Shown piece by piece: positions 19,288-28,500 of a DNA stretch of 64,000 bases. The notes under the pieces were generated by a model, which had not been told where the DNA came from, searched no databases, and was given only the letters and a program-made list of their open reading frames with translations. How positions within the stretch are numbered: the first letter of the stretch is position 1; the number at the start of each line of letters is the position of its first letter. The DNA is from Moraxellaceae bacterium. GTDB lineage: Bacteria; Pseudomonadota; Gammaproteobacteria; Pseudomonadales; Moraxellaceae. The stretch lies in assembly GCA_029237815.1 (NCBI GenBank), contig JAQZBP010000009.1, positions 171,453-235,452 on the forward strand, in the 5' to 3' direction. A program made the translations under genes and the position numbers.

Positions 19288-21087
19288 TCAGGCGCCGCCG
19301 GATGCCTTCCGGGCGCGGGCGCTGCGCTGGGGCAGCCAGGCGGCGAGCATGCGCGCGAGCTCGTTCATGCGGACCGGCTTGGCCAGGTAGTCATCCATGC
19401 CGGCGGCGAGGCAGCGCTCGCGGTCGCCCTCGTAGGCGGCGGCGGTCATGGCGATGATGGGCACGTGCCGGCTGCCGCGCTCTTCCTCGCGGATGGCGCG
19501 GCTGGCCGCGAAGCCGTCCATGCGCGGCATGTTGCAGTCCATGAAGACGAGGTCGTAGGGATGCTCGCGCAGCGCCGCCACCGCGGCCTCGCCATCGCCG
19601 ACCACATCCACGCTGATGCCGAGGCGGTGCAGCATCTTGGTGGCCACGGTCTGGTTCACCTCGTTGTCCTCGGCCAGCAGCACGCGGGCGCGGCCGATGG
19701 GCGCGAAGACCGGCGCACCACTGGCGGCGGCGGCACGCGCCACCTCTTCCGCCGAGGCTGGCGCGAACGGCAGGTCGCAGCGGAACACGCTGCCCTGCCC
19801 CGGCCGGCTCTCCACCGTGATCTCGCCGCCCATGACCTCGACCAGCCGCTTGCAGATGGCGAGGCCGAGGCCGGTGCCGCCGAAGCGCCGCGTGGTGGAT
19901 GCCTCCGCCTGCACGAAGGGCTGGAACAGGCGCGGCAGCGCATCCGGCTCGATGCCGATGCCCGTGTCGGCCACCTCGAAACGCAGCCAGACCATGCCGT
20001 CGGCCCGATCGACAGAGAAACAGCGCAGCACGACGCTGCCGCGCTGGGTGAACTTGATGGCGTTGCCGAGCAGGTTGAGCAGGATCTGGCTGAGGCGCGC
20101 CGGATCGCCGCACACGGCGGCCGGTGCCTCCATTTCGCAGCGCAGTTCCAGGTTCTTGTGGCGCGCGCCTTCGCGCACCATTTCGAGCGCATCCTCCGCC
20201 ACCTGGCGCGGCGCGAAGGGCATCGCCTCGAGGTCGAGCTGGCCGGACTCGATCTTGGAGAAATCCAGCAGGTTGTTCACGAGGTGCAGCAGGGTCTCCC
20301 CGGACTGGCTCACCAGTTTCAGGTAGTGCGCCTTTTCCTCGCTCCACGGTCCTTTCTGCATGAGGTGGGTGAGGCCGATGATGCCGTTCAGCGGCGTGCG
20401 GATCTCGTGGCTCATCACGGCGAGGAAGTCGGACTTGGCCTGGTTGGCGAGCTCGGCGTCCTGCTTGGCCCGCCCGAGCTCCGCCAGGCTCTGCGCCAGC
20501 GTCGCGATGTGCTCGTCGCGCACCACGCGCGTGGCGACGCCAAACACCGTGGCGATCAGGATGAGGATGACCTGCGAGATGCCGAGCAGGACCGGCGGAA
20601 TGCCGCGGCCGGCCGCCACCGGCTCGATCAGCCACAGCGCCACCGAGAGGGCGACGGACACGGCCGCCCACCCCAGCGTGGCGCGCACGCTGCCGAAGAA
20701 CACCACCAGCAGGGGCAGCAGGCAGAGATACCAGCTCGCCGGCGCGGCGTTGCCGCCCAGCAGCAGGCTGATGGTGAACAGGCCGCCGAGCAGTGCGCTC
20801 GCCACCAGCGCCGTGCCGCCCTGGATGCGGAGGTTGCCGGGCACCGACAGCACCCAGGCGAACACGGCGAGGCAAACCGCCGATAGCAGGAAGCTGATGA
20901 CGGCAACGCCGGAATAGCCGGCGAGGCCATAGCCGGCGCCGTTGCCGAACGCGCCGAAAGCACAGGTGAGCACGAAATAGATGAAGCGCTGGCGATCCTC
21001 GGCCTGGTGCCGCGCGTCCCGCACCGACGGCGGTTCCTGCCCCAGCAGCATGCGTCCCAGTCGGGTGACGAAATCGTGGTGGTTCAT
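19288..21087 (-). CDS. Membrane hybrid histidine kinase with C-terminal receiver
   Basis: A 599-aa kinase: about six TM segments (residues 35-190) with little periplasmic sequence, a short coiled linker, HisKA with His227 ([11 protein letters not shown]), HATPase with an N-box ([11 protein letters not shown]), DTGIGI and GTGLGLAI, then a receiver with phosphoacceptor Asp517 ([11 protein letters not shown]). No Hpt or output domain follows, so phosphate must pass to another protein. ATG 21087 is used; TTG two codons upstream is less likely. No cognate regulator is adjacent: the neighbour downstream is a cyclase. It could feed the c-di-GMP cluster, which is inference from position only. Confidence 0.9.
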   Translation of the reverse strand: MNHHDFVTRLGRMLLGQEPPSVRDARHQAEDRQRFIYFVLTCAFGAFGNGAGYGLAGYSGVAVISFLLSAVCLAVFAWVLSVPGNLRIQGGTALVASALLGGLFTISLLLGGNAAPASWYLCLLPLLVVFFGSVRATLGWAAVSVALSVALWLIEPVAAGRGIPPVLLGISQVILILIATVFGVATRVVRDEHIATLAQSLAELGRAKQDAELANQAKSDFLAVMSHEIRTPLNGIIGLTHLMQKGPWSEEKAHYLKLVSQSGETLLHLVNNLLDFSKIESGQLDLEAMPFAPRQVAEDALEMVREGARHKNLELRCEMEAPAAVCGDPARLSQILLNLLGNAIKFTQRGSVVLRCFSVDRADGMVWLRFEVADTGIGIEPDALPRLFQPFVQAEASTTRRFGGTGLGLAICKRLVEVMGGEITVESRPGQGSVFRCDLPFAPASAEEVARAAAASGAPVFAPIGRARVLLAEDNEVNQTVATKMLHRLGISVDVVGDGEAAVAALREHPYDLVFMDCNMPRMDGFAASRAIREEERGSRHVPIIAMTAAAYEGDRERCLAAGMDDYLAKPVRMNELARMLAAWLPQRSARARKASGGA

Positions 21088-21663
21088 GGGCAATCAACGG
21101 CCGGCATCATTCCCTCGACGATAGTGACTGCCTGCGCAAACCTCCAGCCAAGTCGGCGCTCCACCCGACCGCCTGCTCGCTGGCAGGTTCCGATGCCGGC
21201 TGCTTCCCAACTGAAGCCCGGCAGGCGATGTGCCGCGGCGCGCGGCGCAGGTGGACTCCAGCAGCCGAGGGGCTACGTCACCACGCGACACCGGGGCATG
21301 CAACCGGCTGCCTGAGAGTGACCGACTGCCGCGCGGACGCCGCGACCGGCGGCGCCCTCCGGCGTGCGTCCACCGCGCGCAACTGCAGTGGCGCGAGCGC
21401 CGTTACAGTCGAGCAGGAGATGAAGGGGCGGAGAGACTTCACGCCGCAGGTGCGCAGGCGTGCGGGCAATTCGTGTCAGCGGACTGGAAGCCGACCCGGG
21501 CAAGCAGACGAGCGCCGGCCGCGAACAGGCTGCTTACGCTGACGTCCGCCAGTTAGACCTGGGGGATTTGCCGTGCAATTCGCCGCCGGTGTGGCAGCGG
21601 CGCTAGCGACACCGGAGCCATGATTGCCCCGGACGCGGCGACAGGAGGATCCGGATGCGTATC
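21088..21663. other. Gene-free stretch between hybrid kinase and tRNA-Phe
   Basis: About 575 bp. Two overlapping plus-strand frames (about 21228-21556) exist but are Arg/Ala-rich, have no Shine-Dalgarno and resemble nothing. I see no integrase remnant, no second copy of the tRNA 3' end and no repeat. It must include the promoter of the kinase gene (near 21090-21150). Confidence 0.5.
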
Positions 21664-21699
21664 CGGAAAAGAAAAACGGCCCGCATTGCTGCGAGCCGT
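21664..21699 (-). terminator. Terminator of tRNA-Phe
   Basis: On the minus strand: stem ACGGCTCGCA / TGCGGGCCGT (one G-T pair; plus-strand 21676-21685 and 21690-21699), four-base loop, then a T-rich tail (TTTTTCTTTT). It begins about 10 bp after the tRNA 3' end. Confidence 0.88.
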
Positions 21700-21708
21700 C
21701 ATACATGC

Positions 21709-21784
<76 letters not shown>

Positions 21785-21796
21785 AGGAAGGCGCGT

Positions 21797-21825
21797 ATTA
21801 AACCCACGGCACTTTCGCGCGTCAA
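21797..21825 (-). promoter_or_regulatory. sigma-70 promoter of tRNA-Phe
   Basis: On the minus strand TTGACG (21825-21820), a 17-bp spacer and TTTAAT (21802-21797). The predicted start is a few bases before the tRNA 5' end at 21784. Confidence 0.85.
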
Positions 21826-21848
21826 GAAAAAACCCGGGCGGTTTTTCC
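21824..21848 (-). terminator. Candidate terminator of the hem operon
   Basis: On the minus strand AAAAACC / GGTTTTT with a short GC loop, followed by T-rich sequence, about 35 bp after the hemY stop. The stem is AT-rich and modest; it abuts the -35 of the tRNA-Phe promoter. Confidence 0.55.
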
Positions 21849-21879
21849 CTGCATTCGCGCGCCGTACGGGCTTGCCGCC

Positions 21880-23100
21880 TCAGGGCAGGGGCAGGTCCGG
21901 CAGGCGCGTGCCGATAGTGCCGAGGGACTCCACGAGCCGGCGCCCGGCCTCCTCCGGATCGACCGCCGCCAACAGGCGGACCAGCTCGGCATAGGCCTCG
22001 GGCGACTTGCGCAGGGCCAGCGCGGCCTCGAAGTAATGGCGGGCCTCGTCCCAGCGCCGGTTCTGCAGGCAGAGCCGGCCGAGCGCCAGCATCAGCGCGG
22101 GATTATGGGGATGCGCCTCTTCCCAGGCCCGGGCGCGCGCCAGGGCGGCGTCCGGCCGGGTGCTGCGGGTGCGGCCATACGCTTCGATGGCGGCGTTGCT
22201 CCAGTGCGCGTCGAGGATGCCGGCCAGCAGGGCCTCGGCCTCGTCGTCGGCACCAATGCGGATGAGCTCGCCGGCATAGGCGGCCATCACGTCCTCGTCC
22301 TCGCGCAAGCGCTTCGGCAGCTGCTCCCAGTACTGCTGCAGCTTGCCTGTCGTATAGACACGGTCGGCGCGGCTGGCCGTGTGCGCCACCCAGGCCAGCA
22401 CCTCGCGGTGCGCGCGCTTCTCCAGTGCCGCGAACTGCTCGTCCGGCTCGCTGCCACGCTTCTGGAGTTGCGGCAGCAACTCGGCGAGTTCGCCCCAGCG
22501 CTGCAGGCGCGTGAGCACCTCCACGCGCAGGCGCAGCACGCCCTCCTCGCGGCGGTACTTGTCCTGCAATCGCGCCAGCAACACGGCGGCCTGCTCCCAG
22601 CGTCCGAGGCCGAGCAGCAGGCGTGCGCGGGCGAGGCCCACGGCAAGGCGGTTGCCCCGCTCCTCGGCGAGCACGAGGTATTGCTCCGCGCGATCCGCGG
22701 CCTGCGCGCGGGCCGCGGCCCGGGCAGCGGCAATCCAGGCCGGGAGGGGATGCGGCGAAAGCCGGGCGGCACTGAAGAGCTGGCGCTCGGCCCGCTTCCA
22801 CTCGCCCTTCTCCAGCGCCACGGTGCCGTCCTGCAGGGCGCGTGCGCTGCGCTGCAGGTTGCGGTTGTTCGTCCAGCGCGCCCACCAGCTGTTGAAGCCG
22901 AGCAGGCGTATCAGCAGCTCGATCCCGAGCATCGCCAGCAACAGGCTCAGCACCCAGAACAGGGCACCCACCCAGAGCGTCATCTCGATCGAGGTGAGGC
23001 GCCAGCTGATCAGCACATAGCCGGGATCGCGCAACAGCCAGAGGCCGAAGAACGCCCCGAGCCCGAGCAGGACCAGCGTCAGCAGCAGGCCCTGCCTCAT
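21880..23100 (-). CDS. hemY: HemY (TPR membrane protein of the heme operon)
   Basis: A 406-aa proteobacterial HemY. Two N-terminal membrane helices (residues 5-24 and 40-66: LLLTLVLLGLGAFFGLWLL, LFWVLSLLLAMLGIELLIRLL), then a cytoplasmic helical TPR array (about 90-390). The GKGEWKRAERQLFSAARLSPHPLPAWIAAARAA region is typical. Despite the name it is not the protoporphyrinogen oxidase of Gram-positives; its role in heme synthesis is unclear, probably scaffold or regulatory. The start overlaps the hemX stop by 4 bp. Last gene of hemC-hemD-hemX-hemY. Confidence 0.93.
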   Translation of the reverse strand: MRQGLLLTLVLLGLGAFFGLWLLRDPGYVLISWRLTSIEMTLWVGALFWVLSLLLAMLGIELLIRLLGFNSWWARWTNNRNLQRSARALQDGTVALEKGEWKRAERQLFSAARLSPHPLPAWIAAARAAARAQAADRAEQYLVLAEERGNRLAVGLARARLLLGLGRWEQAAVLLARLQDKYRREEGVLRLRVEVLTRLQRWGELAELLPQLQKRGSEPDEQFAALEKRAHREVLAWVAHTASRADRVYTTGKLQQYWEQLPKRLREDEDVMAAYAGELIRIGADDEAEALLAGILDAHWSNAAIEAYGRTRSTRPDAALARARAWEEAHPHNPALMLALGRLCLQNRRWDEARHYFEAALALRKSPEAYAELVRLLAAVDPEEAGRRLVESLGTIGTRLPDLPLP

Positions 23101-24143
23101 GGTGCCGTCCCGAGCGTGGCGGGCCCGCGGTGCGTCTGTGCGGACAGCGCGTCCAGCGCGTTGATGGAGCCCGCGAGGTCCGGCAGCGCCGGACGGATGT
23201 CGGTGGCGGCGAGCGTGCCGAGCTCACGCATCAGGCCCTCGTACTCCGCCTTGGGCAACATGGCGTAGTAGCGCGCCAGACGCCCTCTCGCGGCCGTCAG
23301 GCTGGCCCTGAAGATGTCCGGCTCCGCACGCAGCAGCGCCAGCTGGGCCTGGGCAAGGTCGAGGCGCAGGCTCTCGCGCACCAGGGCGCGGTCGGCGTCG
23401 CCGAGCAGCGGGCGGATGGGCTCGTCGTAGCGGCGGATGGTGACGAGGCTGCGCAGGCGCGACAGGCCGGCATCGATCACATCTCCCCCCGCCGCCGGCG
23501 CCGGCGCCACGACGGCACCGCGCTGTGCGGCGCGGCCCCCGGCCTCCGCCGGCAACTGCAGGCTCGCGACGCGCTCGCTGAAGGCGCCAAGGCGCAGGTA
23601 CAGGCCGGGCACGTCCACCGCCTGCGCCGCGGTGAGCGCGAGGCGATCACGCGCCAGCGCCTGGCGCAACGGCAGCAGGCGGTTGTCGCCATGGGCGGCG
23701 AGCAGGCGATCGGCGACGTCGAGCAGCGTACGCGCGCCGACGATGTCGCGCGTCAGCAGCAGGTGCTGCTGGGCGAGGCGCAGGTAGTGGTCGGACTCAT
23801 TGAGCAGCCACACGCGACGCTGCTCGACGCTCAGCGTGTCGTCGATGCGGCCCAGGCGCGCGGTAAGTTCGTCGATGCGGCGGCCCTTCAACGTCAGGTC
23901 GTCCACCAGGCGCTGCTGCTGACGGCGCATGTCGGTGACCTGGGACTCCAGGCGCAGCAGCTTGTCGTGGTCACCATGCACGATCACGGAATCGTCTAGC
24001 GCCGTCCATGTCCCCCAGGCGCCGACGCCGAGCGCGGCGAGTGCCAGCAGGTAGGCGAGGTACGGTCGGGAACGGACGGCGATCACGGCGCCGGAAACCA
24101 GCGGGATGCGACTGTCGGACGCAGGCTTGTCACGGGTCGTCAT
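23097..24143 (-). CDS. hemX: HemX (uroporphyrin-III C-methyltransferase-like membrane protein)
   Basis: A 348-aa single-pass protein: cytoplasmic N-terminus, one TM at about residues 28-48 (YLAYLLALAALGVGAWGTW), a coiled-coil segment (about 62-110, LRLESQVTDMRRQQQRLVDDL) and a helical C-terminal domain with NESDHYLRLAQQHLLLTRD, the best-conserved HemX block. It lacks methyltransferase motifs, so the database name is misleading. Shorter than some HemX proteins that have long disordered N-termini. Gap of about 106 bp to hemD upstream; overlaps hemY downstream (ATGA). Likely an accessory protein of the heme operon. Confidence 0.9.
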   Translation of the reverse strand: MTTRDKPASDSRIPLVSGAVIAVRSRPYLAYLLALAALGVGAWGTWTALDDSVIVHGDHDKLLRLESQVTDMRRQQQRLVDDLTLKGRRIDELTARLGRIDDTLSVEQRRVWLLNESDHYLRLAQQHLLLTRDIVGARTLLDVADRLLAAHGDNRLLPLRQALARDRLALTAAQAVDVPGLYLRLGAFSERVASLQLPAEAGGRAAQRGAVVAPAPAAGGDVIDAGLSRLRSLVTIRRYDEPIRPLLGDADRALVRESLRLDLAQAQLALLRAEPDIFRASLTAARGRLARYYAMLPKAEYEGLMRELGTLAATDIRPALPDLAGSINALDALSAQTHRGPATLGTAP

Positions 24144-24250
24144 GGAAGATCCTTTGTCCGGAAAAAATCAGGGCCGGGCTGCGTACGGCATCAGAAGATG
24201 GCCGCCGGGCCGACCTGCAAAAATATGCAACCGCGCCGGACTTGGCAATG

Positions 24251-24994
24251 TCAGACGCCGGCCGCGAGCGCTTGCAGCAGGCTGGCCTCGTCGGCAGCGG
24301 CTGCTTCGGTCACCCGCGCACCGGCCGCCTCGGCCTGGCAGCGCATGCGCGGGCTGACCACGAGCCAGCGCGGCAGGGTCGCCTGTTCGCCCGCCACCTG
24401 CTGCCAGTGGCGCAGGGCGTCGGGACTCGTGAGGATCACCAGCCGCGGCAGATCACCCGCCGCCTGCAGCGCCTGCCACTGCGCCGCTGCGCCGGCGGGT
24501 AGTTCGCGCCGGTAGAGTTCCAGCGTGTCGAGACGGGCACCCCGCTCCCGCAGCGTCTCCGACAGCAGCGCGCGACCGCCTTCCCCGCGGAACAGGAGGA
24601 AGCGCCGGCCCTGCACCTGCTGCAGCTCGGGCATGGCCAGCAGGCCTTCGCTGTCGGGGCGCGGCGGCGTCAGTACGGTGAGGCCTGCCTCGCGCAGCAC
24701 CTGCGCGGTGCGCGCGCCCACGGCAAAGGCCGGCAGGCGGTGCGGCCACTGTGGCCAATAGTCCGCCACGGCATCGAGGCCTTGGCGCGCGGCATTCGCG
24801 CTCACGAAAACCACGGCGTCGTAACGGTCAAGGTCGAGCAACAGTCGCTGCTGCTCCGGCGGCAGCGGGAGCGGCGCGATCTGAATGAGGGGAAGCTCGG
24901 TGATCCGCGCGCCCTCGGCGCGCAGGCGTTGCGTCAGCGCGGCGGCCTGGTGCGCCGGCCGCGTGTTGAGGACATGCAGGCCGGCCAGCGTCAT
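24251..24994 (-). CDS. hemD: Uroporphyrinogen-III synthase
   Basis: A 247-aa HemD. It closes and inverts ring D of hydroxymethylbilane to make uroporphyrinogen III. The family is poorly conserved; recognised by [17 protein letters not shown] at the start, [50 protein letters not shown] and [12 protein letters not shown], all in the expected bilobed order. Length is normal. It overlaps hemC by 4 bp (24991-24994), so the two successive enzymes are translationally coupled. Confidence 0.95.
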   Translation of the reverse strand: MTLAGLHVLNTRPAHQAAALTQRLRAEGARITELPLIQIAPLPLPPEQQRLLLDLDRYDAVVFVSANAARQGLDAVADYWPQWPHRLPAFAVGARTAQVLREAGLTVLTPPRPDSEGLLAMPELQQVQGRRFLLFRGEGGRALLSETLRERGARLDTLELYRRELPAGAAAQWQALQAAGDLPRLVILTSPDALRHWQQVAGEQATLPRWLVVSPRMRCQAEAAGARVTEAAAADEASLLQALAAGV

Positions 24995-25920
24995 GTCTGT
25001 CCGTAGACTTCCGCGAGGATGCGGCCGGCGCCCGCCGCCAGCAGGCGATCAGCGAGTGCCTCGCCGAGCTGCTCGGGATTGTCGCGCGGACCGCTCAGTT
25101 CATCACGGATGATCTCGCGCCCGTCGACGCTGCCGACCAGGGCGCGCAGCCACAGCTCGCCTCCCTGCAGTTCCGCATAGCCCGCGATCGGCACCTGGCA
25201 GCCGCCCTGCAGGCGCCGGTTCATGGCGCGCTCGGCGCGCACGCGTAGCGCGGAGGCCGCGTGATCGAGCGGCGCGATCAGCGCAGCGACACGCGCATCA
25301 CCGGCACGCGCCTCGATGCCGAGCGCGCCCTGCCCCACCGCCGGCAATGAATACTCCGGCGCGATTTCGGTCCGGATTCGCGCCTGGAAGCCGAGGCGCT
25401 TGAGCCCCGCGCTGGCCAGGATCAGCGCGTCGTAGTCGCCGGCATCGAGCTTGGCCAGACGCGTGTTGACGTTGCCACGCAGGTCGCGAATCACGAGGTC
25501 GGGGCGCTGGTGGCGCAGCTGGCACTGGCGACGCAGGCTGGAGGTGCCCACCACCGCGCCTTCCGGCAGCGACTCCAGCGCGGCGAAGTGGTTCGAGACG
25601 AAGGCATCGCGCGGATCCTCGCGCTCGCCGATGGCCAGCAGCGCCAGCCCCTCCGGAAACTCCATCGGCACATCCTTCATCGAATGCACCGCGATGTCGG
25701 CGCGGCCGTCGAGCAGCGCCACCTCCAGCTCCTTCACGAACAGGCCCTTGCCACCGATCTTCGCGAGCGGCGTGTCGAGGATCTTGTCGCCTTGCGTCGT
25801 GAAGGTGACGAGCTCCACCTGGAGCCCGGCATGCAGGCGCATCAGCTCGCTGCGGATGAACTCGGCCTGCCACAGGGCCAGCGGGGATTTGCGGGTGGCG
25901 ATGCGAAGGAGATCGGTCAT
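24991..25920 (-). CDS. hemC: Porphobilinogen deaminase (hydroxymethylbilane synthase)
   Basis: A 309-aa HemC. It polymerises four porphobilinogens on a dipyrromethane cofactor. The cofactor cysteine is Cys241 ([14 protein letters not shown]), close to E. coli Cys242; catalytic Asp is in [14 protein letters not shown], and [15 protein letters not shown] and [16 protein letters not shown] supply substrate-binding arginines. First gene of the hem group, starting 147 bp after the TRL lipoprotein's upstream region and downstream of algR in the same orientation, as in Pseudomonas where algR-hemC are neighbours. hemB is at 43.2-44.2 kb in the same window. Confidence 0.98.
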   Translation of the reverse strand: MTDLLRIATRKSPLALWQAEFIRSELMRLHAGLQVELVTFTTQGDKILDTPLAKIGGKGLFVKELEVALLDGRADIAVHSMKDVPMEFPEGLALLAIGEREDPRDAFVSNHFAALESLPEGAVVGTSSLRRQCQLRHQRPDLVIRDLRGNVNTRLAKLDAGDYDALILASAGLKRLGFQARIRTEIAPEYSLPAVGQGALGIEARAGDARVAALIAPLDHAASALRVRAERAMNRRLQGGCQVPIAGYAELQGGELWLRALVGSVDGREIIRDELSGPRDNPEQLGEALADRLLAAGAGRILAEVYGQT

Positions 25921-26066
25921 GGAGAATCGGCGGACAGCAAGGCGGAAGGCCGCCAGTTTAACTGATGCCGTGGAGCGGGAGCGGAATTTCGCGGCAGGCG
26001 CCCCACCAGGAGGTGGGGCGAAACAGGCGCGGCGGGGCGACTCCAGGAGCCGCTCCGCCGACCGGA

Positions 26067-26378
26067 TCAGTTGCCGTAGACGATGGTGGTGTAGTCCGCG
26101 ATCACGCCCAGGATGATCTGGGTCTCATGGTCGACATGGTGAATCTTGACGATGCCGCCGTTCTTGGCCGCCGTTTCAATGCTGGCGTCGCCGTAGGCAT
26201 ACAGGCCGAAGATGGAGCGGGCCTGGGCACGACCCACCTTGGTGGGCTTGTCGGCGGAGCCGGTGACGCCGACCGGGCCGGTGACGCGGGAATAGAGCAG
26301 ACCGTTGACCGGGGCGTGGCCCACGGCACAGCCAGAGAGAGCGATGGCCAGGGTGCTGACAGCGAGCAGGCGCTTCAT
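26067..26378 (-). CDS. TRL-like small lipoprotein
   Basis: A 103-aa lipoprotein (lipobox LSGC, Cys17). The mature part, with [45 protein letters not shown] and the ending [25 protein letters not shown], matches the TRL family of small envelope proteins (recalled pattern). Function unknown. Good Shine-Dalgarno (AAGGAG) about 6 bp upstream of ATG 26378. It is inserted between algR and hemC, a place where Pseudomonas has no such gene, so it may be a later insertion into the algR-hemC interval. Confidence 0.82.
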   Translation of the reverse strand: MKRLLAVSTLAIALSGCAVGHAPVNGLLYSRVTGPVGVTGSADKPTKVGRAQARSIFGLYAYGDASIETAAKNGGIVKIHHVDHETQIILGVIADYTTIVYGN

Positions 26379-26499
26379 GAAGGGCTCCTTGTTGTTATCG
26401 ATGCCGGCGCAGGGCGCGGCCGTGGGCCGACTTTAAGGAAGCGCCGGGCAAATATCCATATCCATGGCAGTGCGCAGGCCGTCCATTGAGGAAAGCGCT

Positions 26500-27240
26500 T
26501 CAGAGCTTCTGCATGGTATCGCGCAGCTCCGGCAGGTGGCGGCGGCTCACCACGAGGCGCTCCTCGATGCCCTTGATGCGCACCTGGTACTGCCCTGGCG
26601 CCACCAGTTCCAGCCCGTCGAGGAAATGCAGCGCCAGCAGCGCGTTGCGGTGGATGCGGATGAAGCGCACCCCGAACTCGTTCTCCAGGTCCTTGAGCGT
26701 CTCGTCGATCAGCACTTCACCCTTGCTGTGGCGCACGGTGACGTATTTCTGGTCGGCCAGGAAATAGCGGACGTCATCCACCGGAATCAGCTCGATGCCC
26801 CGGTGCGTCTTGGCGGTGATATGGCTGCGGCCGTTGGTGCGCGCATCCTCGGTGGTCGTCTTCACGGCCTCGAGCTGGGCACGGTTCACCTTGACGGCGC
26901 GCTCCAGGGCAGCGACGAGCTGCTCCTTGCGCACCGGCTTCAGCAGGTAGCCTACGGCCTGCACCTGAAAGGCGGCCAGGGCATGCTCGTCATAGGCGGT
27001 ACAGAAAATCACCGCCGGCGGATCCGGCAGGCGCGCCAGCTCCTCGGCACAGGCCAGGCCATCCATCACAGGCATGCGCAAGTCGAGCAGCACGATGTCC
27101 GGGTGCAGGTGGGTTACCTGGCGCAGGGCGTCCTCGCCGTTCTCGGCCTCCCCCACAACCTCGTAGCCTTCCATGTCACGGAGGAAGCGGGCCAGGCGTT
27201 CGCGGGCCAGTGCTTCGTCGTCACAAATCAGCACTCTCAT
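26500..27240 (-). CDS. algR: LytTR response regulator, AlgR homolog
   Basis: A 246-aa regulator: receiver (1-120) with acidic pair Asp7-Asp8, phosphoacceptor Asp53 (LLDLRMP), Thr in CTAYDEHAL and Lys in LLKPVRKEQL; then a LytTR DNA-binding domain (about 140-245) with FLADQKYVTVRHSKGEVLIDETLKDLE. In P. aeruginosa AlgR controls alginate, type IV pilus and virulence genes. The receptor kinase gene algZ ends 2 bp upstream. Neighbours hemC-hemD and divergent argH reproduce the Pseudomonas locus, which supports orthology. Whether it controls alginate here is unknown: no alginate biosynthesis genes are in the window. Confidence 0.93.
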   Translation of the reverse strand: MRVLICDDEALARERLARFLRDMEGYEVVGEAENGEDALRQVTHLHPDIVLLDLRMPVMDGLACAEELARLPDPPAVIFCTAYDEHALAAFQVQAVGYLLKPVRKEQLVAALERAVKVNRAQLEAVKTTTEDARTNGRSHITAKTHRGIELIPVDDVRYFLADQKYVTVRHSKGEVLIDETLKDLENEFGVRFIRIHRNALLALHFLDGLELVAPGQYQVRIKGIEERLVVSRRHLPELRDTMQKL

Positions 27241-27241
27241 T

Positions 27242-28360
27242 TCATGCTCCTTCGACCTTTTCTTCTAGTTTTGCCCGGCCGTTCATGCCTTGCGGCCGGT
27301 CGAGGCGCAGGGGATAGGCCAGATAGGTGGTATGGATCAGCTCGTCCGCATGCGTCGTGAGCTTGGCGGTATCGCCGTAGTGGGCCTGCAGGCGCTGGCG
27401 GATGTTGTTCAGGGCCATGCGGTTGCCACGCGCCGGCGCGGCAACCGCATGGGCCACCGGATTGGTGATGATGATGTTCACGTCGACGCCGTCGTAGTCG
27501 ACGGTGATACGCACCACGCTCGCCTCGGAGCGCGGCTCGACGCCGTGATAGATCGCGTTCTCGATCAGGGGCTGCAGCGTCAGCGCCGGAATGCGCACCT
27601 GCTCGGGCACGGCATTCAGCTGCCATTCCACCTGCAGGCGATCGCCCAGGCGGAACTTCTCGATGTTCACATAGTGCTGGCACAGCTCCAGCTCCTCGTT
27701 CAGCCCGACCTCGCCCTCGGCCTTCAGGCTGGCGCGGAAGAGCTCGGAGAGGTCCTCCACCGCCTGCTCGGCCTTGTCCGGATCGACATGGATCAGACTG
27801 GCAATGATATTCATGGAGTTGAACAGGAAATGTGGACGGATGCGCGATTGCAGCGCCTGCAGGCGGGCCGTGAGCTCCGTGCGCTGGCGGGCACGCAACT
27901 GCTCCTGCAAAAAGAAGTAACGCATGATGAGGCCGGCGACAATCGCGCCGATCAACACGTTGCGCAGGATGTCCTGGCTGCTGACCGAGTAGAAATAGGC
28001 GATGCGCGCAAAGCGCAGCACGGGCTCGGCCAGCCAGCTGAAGAAGGCGACCATCGCCACCACCAGCAGGAAGCTGAGGCCCGCGGCCGTGGAGCTCGGC
28101 AGGCGCATCAGCGGACGCCGCAGCTTGCACAGCAGGAGCGCGCTCACGAGCGCGATCCACTGCACCATCAGGGAAGTCAGGGCCAGCCGATCCCAGGCGA
28201 AGGCATCGAAACGCTCCGTCCCCGCGAGGACCAGCAACAGCGCGAGAAGCTCGGCCGCAACCACCAGCATGAGCAGGGATTGGGAGCTGCAGAAGTCGGG
28301 CAGAAAGAAGTCGTCCGCGCTTTCTTCTGTGACTGAGTTGTTATTTTTCTTGTGTCGCAT
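27242..28360 (-). CDS. algZ: LytS-type sensor kinase, AlgZ/FimS homolog
   Basis: A 372-aa kinase with about four to six hydrophobic segments (residues 28-150) and a His_kinase domain of the LytS/YpdA type: His177 in [12 protein letters not shown], then [17 protein letters not shown] (N-box) and a C-terminal [18 protein letters not shown] block. Unlike the divergent FimS of P. aeruginosa, the G-box-like stretch is readable, so autophosphorylation is plausible. ATG 28360 begins an Asn/Lys-rich, AT-rich N-terminus (MRHKKNNNS). Stop is 2 bp before algR. Divergent from argH, 140 bp apart. Confidence 0.92.
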   Translation of the reverse strand: MRHKKNNNSVTEESADDFFLPDFCSSQSLLMLVVAAELLALLLVLAGTERFDAFAWDRLALTSLMVQWIALVSALLLCKLRRPLMRLPSSTAAGLSFLLVVAMVAFFSWLAEPVLRFARIAYFYSVSSQDILRNVLIGAIVAGLIMRYFFLQEQLRARQRTELTARLQALQSRIRPHFLFNSMNIIASLIHVDPDKAEQAVEDLSELFRASLKAEGEVGLNEELELCQHYVNIEKFRLGDRLQVEWQLNAVPEQVRIPALTLQPLIENAIYHGVEPRSEASVVRITVDYDGVDVNIIITNPVAHAVAAPARGNRMALNNIRQRLQAHYGDTAKLTTHADELIHTTYLAYPLRLDRPQGMNGRAKLEEKVEGA

Positions 28361-28422
28361 GCATCAGAGTCTGCCCCTGTTGCCGACGAACGGCAAGTCA
28401 GGCAAAGGGGCGGTGTTGCCGG

Positions 28423-28428
28423 TATACT
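28423..28428 (+). promoter_or_regulatory. candidate -10 of argH
   Basis: TATACT at 28423-28428, about 70 bp before the argH ATG, preceded by TTGCCGG; no good -35 at normal spacing. Weak sequence match. Confidence 0.35.
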
Positions 28429-28500
28429 GCGCGCCGTCCCCGCTTTCCCGCCGTCTGCCGGAATTCCGTAGCGGCAATCCCCTTGACTGATGAGTCCCAG

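Noticed and set aside
17908..20886. Plus-strand frame of about 990 codons opposite the cyclase and hybrid kinase
   Set aside because: Runs through two real minus-strand genes and their intergenic gap; composition is typical of antisense translation.
21228..21556. Two overlapping plus-strand frames in the gene-free zone near tRNA-Phe
   Set aside because: No Shine-Dalgarno, Arg/Ala-rich composition, two frames equally open: no coding signal.
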